15,958 nucleotides of DNA, taken from positions 1 through 15,958 of the forward strand of contig JBHIWP010000101.1 of the NCBI GenBank assembly GCA_041987425.1, written 5' to 3'. Of this stretch, positions 7,502-13,401 are shown one piece after another; within the stretch, counting starts at the first letter, position 1, and every line of letters begins with the position of its first letter. Made by a program: the position numbers and the translations under genes. The notes under the pieces were generated by a model. The model searched no databases, was not told where the DNA came from, and saw nothing but the letters and a program-made list of their open reading frames with translations. This stretch comes from Leptofilum sp041987425. GTDB taxonomy: Bacteria; Chloroflexota; Anaerolineae; Promineifilales; Promineifilaceae.

Positions 7502-8544
7502 CAACTGTAGGCATCGCCAGCATCGGCACATATTCACCACAAAGTTACCTGACCGCCGCTGACATCGCGGAAGCCAGCGGGCTGCCAGAATGGGTGGTGC
7601 GTGACAAGCTGGGCATCAGCAAAAAGTATGTGGCTGGGCCAGACGACCAGCCCAACGAAATGGGCATCAAAGCTGCTCTAGATTGCCTCAGCCAGACTGA
7701 CATTGATCCCAAAGAAATCGATGTGGTGCTGTGCACTACGGAAGAGTGGCGCGAATACAATCTCTGGACATCGGGCATCCACCTGGCCTATGAAATTGGC
7801 GCGACCAAAGCCTGGGCCATGGACGTGCACAATCGCTGCGCTACCACCGTCGGCGCCATGAAGATGGCTAAAGATATGATGATTGCCGATCCGGAAATCA
7901 ACACCGTCCTGATTGCTGGCGGTTACCGCGTTTCCGACTTCATCAACTTTAAGAATCGGCGCACCACCTTTATGTGGAACATTGGCAGCGGCGGCGGCGC
8001 CATGCTGCTGCGCAAGAACCATCCGCGCAACCAACTGTTGGGCACGCACCTCATCGCCGATGGCTATATGAGCAAACACGTTTTGGTTCCGGCCAGCGGC
8101 ACGGCCCATTTTCCGACGCCGCAAGCCATGAGTCAGCCAGAGGCCGATGATGAGTTGTTTTACTTTGATTTGCTGGAACCGGAGGCAATGAAGGACCGCC
8201 TCAACGCCGTAAGCATGGACAACTGGATTTTGTGTGTAGATGAAGCCCTGCGCAAAAGCGGCCGTAAACCAGATGGCACACCTTACGGCCGTGCTGACCT
8301 CGATTTTCTCAATATGGTGCTAATCAAGCCTTCTGGTCACCAGGAAATGCTGGAGCGGCTGGGGCTGGCGGAAGAGCAGTCAGTCTACCTGGGTGAAATT
8401 GGGCATACCGGCGAGCAGGATGCCATGTTTGGCATTCGCGCAGGGCTGGCGCAGGGCCGCTTGCAGGATGGCGACCTGATGGCCATCGTGGCGGCGGGTA
8501 TTGGGTACGTGTGGGCCGCGGGGATAGTGCAATGGGGCAGTTGA
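7498..8544 (+). CDS. KAS III-like (thiolase-superfamily) acyl condensing or transfer enzyme
   Basis: The 348-residue product has the ketoacyl-ACP synthase III fold: an opening IASIGTYSP, the active-site Cys114 in HNRCATTVGAM, a His281 in PSGHQEML, and a C-terminal GIGYVWAAGIVQW resembling the G-x-G-x-x-W-G-A end of FabH. In FabH-type enzymes the third catalytic residue is the Asn of a YGNTS-like motif; here that place reads IGHTGEQD, with His303. The change argues against ordinary fatty-acid initiation and suggests a modified reaction such as acyl transfer, condensation of unusual acyl-CoAs or CoA-dependent cleavage. No carrier protein, ketoreductase or malonyl transferase is nearby. The ATG overlaps the stop of a 14-codon upstream frame. 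A palindrome at 8285 is read Tyr-Gly-Arg. The gene lies between hydrolase 2 and an acyl-CoA synthetase, so its substrate is probably a CoA ester. Confidence 0.8.
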   Translation: MTTVGIASIGTYSPQSYLTAADIAEASGLPEWVVRDKLGISKKYVAGPDDQPNEMGIKAALDCLSQTDIDPKEIDVVLCTTEEWREYNLWTSGIHLAYEIGATKAWAMDVHNRCATTVGAMKMAKDMMIADPEINTVLIAGGYRVSDFINFKNRRTTFMWNIGSGGGAMLLRKNHPRNQLLGTHLIADGYMSKHVLVPASGTAHFPTPQAMSQPEADDELFYFDLLEPEAMKDRLNAVSMDNWILCVDEALRKSGRKPDGTPYGRADLDFLNMVLIKPSGHQEMLERLGLAEEQSVYLGEIGHTGEQDAMFGIRAGLAQGRLQDGDLMAIVAAGIGYVWAAGIVQWGS

Positions 8545-8586
8545 AACTGGATCGGCGAAGGGCCGCTTCACGTTGGGAGACCATTG

Positions 8587-10098
8587 ATGCACGCCGCTGA
8601 TCTCCTGCCGAGCCGGGCACGGCTGACGCCGCAGCGAGAAGCGCTGCTGGAATTAGAAACCGGCCGGCGGTTCACCTATGCGCAGCTGAATGAGCGGGCT
8701 AATCGCTGCGCCAACTGGCTGCGCACGCATGGCGTGGGCTTTGGCGACCGCGTTTGCATTCTGGCGCATAACAGCGTGGCATATCTCGACCTGTTCTTTG
8801 CCTGTGCCAGCCTGGGCGCCATTTTTACGCCGCTGAACTGGCGGCTGGCCGTACCGGAACTGGTATACATTGTAAACGACTGCTCCCCAAGACTGTTGCT
8901 GGTTGGGCCAAACTTTGAAGATATTGCCGGGCAGATGCGCTCTAATCTTCACATCGAACAGATTGTGCTGCTGGGGCAATACGAGGCGTCGGTAGCGCAA
9001 CAGCCCTCTACCGCAGCGGAAGTATCGGCAGAGCTAAGCGCAGAGTCTACACACTGTATTCTTTACACATCTGGCACCACCGGGCGGCCCAAAGGGGCCA
9101 TGATTCCTCACCGACAGGTATTGTGGAACTGCATCAACACGGCCGTTTCCTGGGGCCTTACTGAATGCGATGTTTCACCCGTCTTTACGCCCTTGTTTCA
9201 CACTGGTGGCCTGTTCGCCTTCATGCTGCCGCTGTTCTATTTAGGTGGACGCATTATTTTGGCGAGAGAGTTTGACGCAGATGAGTCCCTGCGCGTAATT
9301 CTGCAAGAAAAATGCACCGTGATTTTGGGGGTTCCCACGCTGTTCCAGATGTGGCAGCAGTCGCCTTTGTTTGAAACGGCCGTTTTTGACCATGTTCGCT
9401 TTTTCATCAGCGGCGGCGCACCCTGCCCGCCCCAGCTCATTCGCGCCTGGCGGCAGGAAAAAGGCATCGTTTTCCGGCAAGGATACGGCCTTACCGAGGT
9501 TGGCCCCAACTGTTTTTCCATGACGGATGACGAGAGCGTGCCTAAAACCGGCTGTGTGGGCAAGCCCATTTTCCATAGCCAGATGAAGCTGCTAGACGAG
9601 CAAGGCAGAGAGATAGGCGCGGGCGAAACCGGTGAACTGTGCATCAAGGGGCCTCACGTTGTGACTGGCTACTGGAACAATGAGCCAGCGACTGAACAGG
9701 CCATTGTGGATGGCTGGTTCCATACGGGCGACATGGCTCGCCGCGATGAAGACGGATTTTTCACCATTGTCGGCCGCTTCAAGGACATGATCATTAGCGG
9801 CGGCGAAAACGTGTATGCGGCCGAGGTAGAGGCGGTTTTCCGCGAGCATGAAGCCGTAGTGGAAGCGGCGCTTATCGGTAAACCGGATGAGAAGTGGGGT
9901 GAAATTGGCCTGATGATTGTGCAGCTAAAGCCGGGGCAAACGGCCGTTGCCACCGACCTTCAAGCATTTAGCCGCCAGCGTCTGGCCAGCTACAAAATTC
10001 CCAGAGAAGTAATCTTTATCGACGAGATGCCATACTCGCCTTATGGCAAGGTAGAGAAAATCAAGCTGAAGGAACGGTTTTTGGAGAATAAAGATTAG
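8587..10098 (+). CDS. AMP-forming acyl-CoA synthetase (ANL superfamily)
   Basis: This 503-residue enzyme should activate a carboxylic acid with ATP and transfer it to CoA in the cytoplasm. The adenylate-forming motifs appear in order: the phosphate loop YTSGTTGRPKG near 159-169, YGLTE (A5), DGWFHTGDMARRDEDG (A7), GRFKDMIISGGENVY (A8) and the C-terminal PYGKVEK with Lys488, the usual adenylation lysine (A10). The length and the GEN-Y-A-x-EVE segment match medium- or long-chain fatty acyl-CoA and aromatic acid ligases; specificity cannot be read. ATG 8587 is preferred because GGAG lies at 8576-8579, seven bases upstream; a TTG at 8584 is less likely. It lies 42 bases after the KAS III-like gene and 103 before the transporter lipoprotein, so it links transport to CoA-ester chemistry. 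It contains palindromes at 9139, 9376 and 9940, all Thr-Ala-Val. OleC-type beta-lactone synthetase is a less likely alternative. Confidence 0.88.
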   Translation: MHAADLLPSRARLTPQREALLELETGRRFTYAQLNERANRCANWLRTHGVGFGDRVCILAHNSVAYLDLFFACASLGAIFTPLNWRLAVPELVYIVNDCSPRLLLVGPNFEDIAGQMRSNLHIEQIVLLGQYEASVAQQPSTAAEVSAELSAESTHCILYTSGTTGRPKGAMIPHRQVLWNCINTAVSWGLTECDVSPVFTPLFHTGGLFAFMLPLFYLGGRIILAREFDADESLRVILQEKCTVILGVPTLFQMWQQSPLFETAVFDHVRFFISGGAPCPPQLIRAWRQEKGIVFRQGYGLTEVGPNCFSMTDDESVPKTGCVGKPIFHSQMKLLDEQGREIGAGETGELCIKGPHVVTGYWNNEPATEQAIVDGWFHTGDMARRDEDGFFTIVGRFKDMIISGGENVYAAEVEAVFREHEAVVEAALIGKPDEKWGEIGLMIVQLKPGQTAVATDLQAFSRQRLASYKIPREVIFIDEMPYSPYGKVEKIKLKERFLENKD

Positions 10099-10132
10099 CG
10101 CTGTACGAACCCTCCCGAACCGGTGAGATGTT

Positions 10133-10148
10133 GGAGGTGATTATGTGA
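10133..10148 (+). promoter_or_regulatory. Upstream ribosome site with a start-stop ATG-TGA
   Basis: A strong GGAGG at 10133-10137 is followed by ATG (10143-10145) and immediately TGA (10146-10148). The same site could also serve an overlapping GTG at 10145 that is in frame with the lipoprotein gene and would add 19 residues. A second GGAGG at 10189-10193 serves the true start at 10202. A start-stop pair in a leader can hold ribosomes and damp or time translation of the next gene; this is inference. Confidence 0.35.
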
Positions 10149-10201
10149 GTAGAGCAATAGTACCCAACGATAAAAACAATAAAATTTTGGAGGAAAGAAA
10201 A

Positions 10202-11707
10202 ATGAAAAAACGTCAGATTGTTTTATTAACCATTTTGTTGTCGCTGCTGCTGGCTCAGGTAGCCTGTGGCGGTGAGCCTGTTGAAGAGACTGCGCCGGAA
10301 GAAGCCGCACCTGCGGATCAAACGGCCGAAGAAGTAAGCGAAGAAGCCGACACCGAAGAAACGGCCGTTGAGCCAACCGAAGAGCCTGAAGAAGAAATAG
10401 TTGAAGAAGAAGAGGCCACCGAAGAACCTGAGGTAGAAGAGCCTGTCGAAGAGGAAGCCACCGAGGAGCCGGAAGAAGAAGCTGAAGAAATAACCGACGG
10501 AATGGCTGACTTCACTTGTGCTGAGCCCGTCAAGGTTGGTTTAATTACCGACGAAACCGGCGCATTGGCCATTTATGGTGCTCATGTCCTGCGTGCCTTC
10601 CCTCTGGGAATGGAGTATGCTACCGGAGCAGAGGGCATCGATAACGGCGACTACACCAGCTACACGCTGGCCAACTGCGAGATTCAGGTGTACGTGCGCG
10701 ACGATCAGTCTAACCCGGAGAATACAGCCACCGTCGCGCGTGAGCTCATTGAAGAGGTTGGCGTAAACGTACTCGTCGGCACGGTTAGCTCCGGTGCCAC
10801 GGCTACGCTCCAAGAATTGGCTCGTGAGAATCAGATTCCGCTCATCGTGGCCCCGGCCGCAGCCAACGACATTACCGGTGTCAATTTCAATGAATATACC
10901 TTCCGCACCAGCCGCAATAACTACCAGGATGCCGTCAATTTGTGCGAATATCTGGTAAATGATTACAGCACCTTTGTTCAAATTGCGCCGGACTATGCCT
11001 TTGGCTATGGGGGCGCAGCCGCCTTCCGCGACGCCTGTACAACCTTTGGCGGTGAGTTTGTCGGCGATGATATCTTTGCCCCGGCCGACACCACCGAATT
11101 TACGCCCTACATGGAAGAAATCCTGGATTCAGGTGCAGAGGCCTTCCTGGTAACCTGGGCTGGTGGCGGTTTTGTGCCCATGATGCAGGCCGCAACCGAT
11201 CTGGGCGTTCTGGACGAAATGAGCATGGGTTCCAGCTTTGTCGATAACGTGGTGATGCCAGCCTTCTTCTCCAATGCTATCGGAAACACCAGCGGCATTC
11301 TGTACCACTACACTGCACCAGACAACATCATCAACGACTGGCTGGTAGAGCAAACAATGGCCCGCCACAGCGTGCCGCCCGATCTGTTTGATGCCGACGC
11401 TATGAACGCTGCGCTGCTGCTCACCGAGGCGCTCAGGGCTACTGAAGGTGATGCCAGCGCCGACGCCCTCATTGCCGCAATGGAAGGGATGGAGTTTGAA
11501 GGACCAAAGGGCACGATCTACATCCGCCCAGAGGACCACGTTGCCATTCAGGATATGTACATCGTTACCCTGACAAACCTGGATGATCCAGAGTTCAGAT
11601 TCTTTGAGCTGGTGGAAACGAACCGTCCAGACGTGCCCTGCCTGCTGCCGGAAGAGCTGCAAGATCGCTGTGGTGACTTGCCGGTTGGCAGCCTCAGTGG
11701 TGAGTAA
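10202..11707 (+). CDS. livK: HAAT-family ABC transporter substrate-binding lipoprotein
   Basis: This 501-residue product is the extracytoplasmic binding component of the transporter encoded by the next four genes. It starts with a lipoprotein signal peptide (KKR, hydrophobic 6-21, Cys22 followed by GG), though the -3 residue is Gln rather than the usual Leu. Residues 25-100 form an acidic tether in which about half the residues are Glu, the rest mostly Pro, Thr, Val and Ala. The mature binding domain runs from about 105, opening VKVGLITDETGALAIYG, with the VGTVSSGATATLQEL and PLIVAPAAA segments usual for type I periplasmic-binding folds. ATG 10202 has GGAGG eight bases upstream; the longer GTG start at 10145 would bury the signal peptide. 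The family binds branched-chain amino acids, amides, urea or aromatic acids; the ligase next door suggests a carboxylate. The C-terminus has a Cys pair (P-C-L-L ... R-C-G). Confidence 0.88.
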   Translation: MKKRQIVLLTILLSLLLAQVACGGEPVEETAPEEAAPADQTAEEVSEEADTEETAVEPTEEPEEEIVEEEEATEEPEVEEPVEEEATEEPEEEAEEITDGMADFTCAEPVKVGLITDETGALAIYGAHVLRAFPLGMEYATGAEGIDNGDYTSYTLANCEIQVYVRDDQSNPENTATVARELIEEVGVNVLVGTVSSGATATLQELARENQIPLIVAPAAANDITGVNFNEYTFRTSRNNYQDAVNLCEYLVNDYSTFVQIAPDYAFGYGGAAAFRDACTTFGGEFVGDDIFAPADTTEFTPYMEEILDSGAEAFLVTWAGGGFVPMMQAATDLGVLDEMSMGSSFVDNVVMPAFFSNAIGNTSGILYHYTAPDNIINDWLVEQTMARHSVPPDLFDADAMNAALLLTEALRATEGDASADALIAAMEGMEFEGPKGTIYIRPEDHVAIQDMYIVTLTNLDDPEFRFFELVETNRPDVPCLLPEELQDRCGDLPVGSLSGE

Positions 11708-11713
11708 TCAGTA

Positions 11714-11772
11714 AGCGGTAAGTGGTGTGCGGTGGTGGGCGTTATGGCTATCGCCGCACAATGTTTACCGCT
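11714..11772. promoter_or_regulatory. Long intercistronic hairpin between livK and livG
   Basis: AGCGGTAA (11714-11721) pairs with TTACCGCT (11765-11772), and TGTGCGG (11726-11732) pairs with CCGCACA (11754-11760). G-U pairs fill 11722-11724 against 11762-11764, leaving one G-A mismatch, and the inner stem continues through 11738/11748 with wobbles. The whole is about 24 pairs with a nine-base loop. There is no T-run after it, and livG's ribosome site (GGAG 11781-11784) lies nine bases beyond. Hairpins here are known in other operons to favour binding-protein mRNA over membrane-subunit mRNA. Confidence 0.6.
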
Positions 11773-11790
11773 ATGAAAGTGGAGCGTCTC

Positions 11791-12555
11791 ATGGCCGAAA
11801 ATGTCATTCTGGAAACAAAAAACCTGCGCCGGGAGTTTGGTGCGCTGATTGCCGTAGCGGACGTCAGCGTGAAGGTGAGCGCCGGTTCGTTCCATTCCAT
11901 CATTGGCCCTAATGGCGCTGGTAAGACTACGTTTTTTAATTTGCTTAGTGGCAATCTAAGGCCGACCAGTGGTCGGGTTTTTTTTAAGGGGCAAGACATT
12001 ACAAGCTTGCCGCTGCATCGAACGGTGCACATGGGAATCGGCCGTTCCTTTCAGATTACCAACATTTTCCCCAACCTTACCGTCATGGAGAACATACGCC
12101 TGGCGGTGCAGGCGCTGGGGGACGACAACTTTAAGTTTTTTCGTTCCGCCAGAGCGTTTCGCCAATATGCAGCGCGTGCCGAAGCCGTGCTAGAGCAGGT
12201 GGGTCTAACGGCGCGTGCCTATACCCCGGCTAATACGCTGCCCCACGGTGACCAGCGCAAGCTGGAACTTGGCATGATTTTAGCCCCTGATCCGGAGGTG
12301 CTGCTGCTGGACGAACCTACGGCCGGAATGGCGTCTGAACAGGTGCCAGAGCTAATGGCGTTGATTCGGGACGTGCAGGCAGCCGGAAACAAAACGATTA
12401 TGCTGGTGGAACACAACATGAACGTAGTCATGAATGTGTCCGACAAGATTACGGTGATGCATTATGGCGCCGTGCTAGCAGAGGGCTCGCCAGCAGAAAT
12501 TTCGGCCAACGAAACAGTGCAGCAAGCATATCTGGGCACGCTGTACGAAAATTAG
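11791..12555 (+). CDS. livG: HAAT-family ABC transporter ATP-binding protein LivG
   Basis: This 254-residue ATPase is one of two nucleotide-binding subunits energising the importer at the inner face of the membrane. Walker A is GPNGAGKTT (39-47), the Q-loop Gln is at 88 (RSFQ), the signature is the divergent LPHGDQ (150-155) where LivG proteins more often have LAYGQQ, Walker B is LLLDEPTAG (171-179), and the switch His is 208 in VEHNM. The C-terminal segment (GAVLAEGSPAEI, ending in YLGTLYEN) is typical of the family. ATG 11791 is chosen over in-frame GTG 11722, ATG 11761 and ATG 11773 because GGAG sits six bases before it, the family length fits (about 250-260), and the upstream starts fall in the hairpin. 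A 9-base gap separates it from livF. Confidence 0.93.
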   Translation: MAENVILETKNLRREFGALIAVADVSVKVSAGSFHSIIGPNGAGKTTFFNLLSGNLRPTSGRVFFKGQDITSLPLHRTVHMGIGRSFQITNIFPNLTVMENIRLAVQALGDDNFKFFRSARAFRQYAARAEAVLEQVGLTARAYTPANTLPHGDQRKLELGMILAPDPEVLLLDEPTAGMASEQVPELMALIRDVQAAGNKTIMLVEHNMNVVMNVSDKITVMHYGAVLAEGSPAEISANETVQQAYLGTLYEN

Positions 12556-12564
12556 CAACTGACC

Positions 12565-13269
12565 ATGACAGATTTACTTCGCGTGCAAAATATTCATACC
12601 TTTATTGGGCAGTTCCACATTTTGGAAGGGGTCTCCGTGACCGTACCCCAGAACAGTATCACGGTGCTGCTGGGCCGAAATGGTGCTGGCAAAACGACGA
12701 CGTTAAAGTCGATCATTGGCTTAACGCCGCCCAGCAAGGGAGAGATAGTCTTTGCTGGGCAGGAAGTTCAGGGATACCCCAGTTACGACATTGCCACAAT
12801 GGGCATTGGCTTTGTGCCTGAGCATCGTGCCATATTTCGGGATTTAAGCGTGGCGGAGAACTTAAAGCTGGCCGAACGGAAGAAGGGCGATCTGGCACGC
12901 AAAGAAGAGATGATTTTTACGCTCTTTCCTGACCTGAAGCGGCTGATTAAGCTGCCCGGCACGAACCTGTCTGGCGGCCAGCAGCAGATGTTGGCAGTGG
13001 CCCGGGCGCTGGTGCCGGATAACAGGCTGCTCTTGATTGATGAACCCAGCGAAGGGTTGGCGCCCGTCATTATTGAGCAAATGATCGAGGCCATTCAAAG
13101 GTTGGCCGCAGAGGCAACGGTTCTGTTGGTCGAACAAAATTTTGTGGTGGCCAGCAGACTGGCCGAGCGGTACGTGATTATTGAAGAAGGGCGTTCGGTA
13201 AAGCAAGGGCTAATGGCCGATCTGATAGAAGACGAAGAGACGATCCATCGTTATCTGGGCGCGGCCTAA
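12565..13269 (+). CDS. livF: HAAT-family ABC transporter ATP-binding protein LivF
   Basis: This 234-residue ATPase is the partner of LivG. Walker A is GRNGAGKTT (37-45), the signature is LSGGQQQM (135-142), Walker B is LLLIDEPSEG (155-164), and the segment VEQNF has Gln in place of the switch His, which is the usual state in LivF proteins. The PEHRAIFRDLSVAENL stretch (85-100) is the family's characteristic Q-loop region. The length agrees with the family. The gene begins nine bases after livG with no strong ribosome site, suggesting coupling. Its TAA forms part of the left arm of an inverted repeat that precedes livH. Confidence 0.93.
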   Translation: MTDLLRVQNIHTFIGQFHILEGVSVTVPQNSITVLLGRNGAGKTTTLKSIIGLTPPSKGEIVFAGQEVQGYPSYDIATMGIGFVPEHRAIFRDLSVAENLKLAERKKGDLARKEEMIFTLFPDLKRLIKLPGTNLSGGQQQMLAVARALVPDNRLLLIDEPSEGLAPVIIEQMIEAIQRLAAEATVLLVEQNFVVASRLAERYVIIEEGRSVKQGLMADLIEDEETIHRYLGAA

Positions 13270-13319
13270 GTAAACCACCAAAAGTAATTTGCGAACCGAA
13301 AAGCAATGGTGGTTTACTT
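13268..13319. promoter_or_regulatory. Perfect 13-bp inverted repeat after livF
   Basis: AAGTAAACCACCA (13268-13280) is the exact reverse complement of TGGTGGTTTACTT (13307-13319). Inside, TTGC (13289-13292) can pair with GCAA (13303-13306), leaving a 10-base loop. The left arm begins with the last two bases of livF's stop codon. No T-run follows, so an ordinary rho-independent terminator is unlikely; mRNA processing or stabilisation or partial attenuation between the ATPase and permease genes fits better. Confidence 0.6.
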
Positions 13320-13322
13320 TAA

Positions 13323-13375
13323 GGAGAACAAAAGCATCTTTGGACCGAATCTATTTCTAAAACTTTCTGTTCTCC
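13323..13375. promoter_or_regulatory. Second inverted repeat before livH
   Basis: GGAGAACA (13323-13330) is the reverse complement of TGTTCTCC (13368-13375), with 37 bases between. It begins three bases after the preceding hairpin and would hide an AAGGAG (13321-13326) that has no start codon at proper distance. Together with the first repeat it fills most of the 132-base livF-livH gap. Confidence 0.35.
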
Positions 13376-13401
13376 ACATAAACCTATAGGTAAGAGAGAA
13401 G

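Noticed and set aside
5344..10098. Olefin or beta-lactone (OleABCD) cluster
   Set aside because: No OleD-type reductase is present, the KAS III-like enzyme has His at the Asn position, and the genes sit with a HAAT importer. Gene-type resemblance alone is not enough.
11722..11790. Longer LivG starts at GTG 11722, ATG 11761 or ATG 11773
   Set aside because: They fall inside or just after the intercistronic hairpin and add unconserved residues; ATG 11791 has a spaced GGAG and gives normal family length.
13268..13319. Rho-independent terminator after livF
   Set aside because: The stem is perfect but AT-rich and is not followed by a T-run; the operon continues with livH and livM, which are needed for a working transporter.
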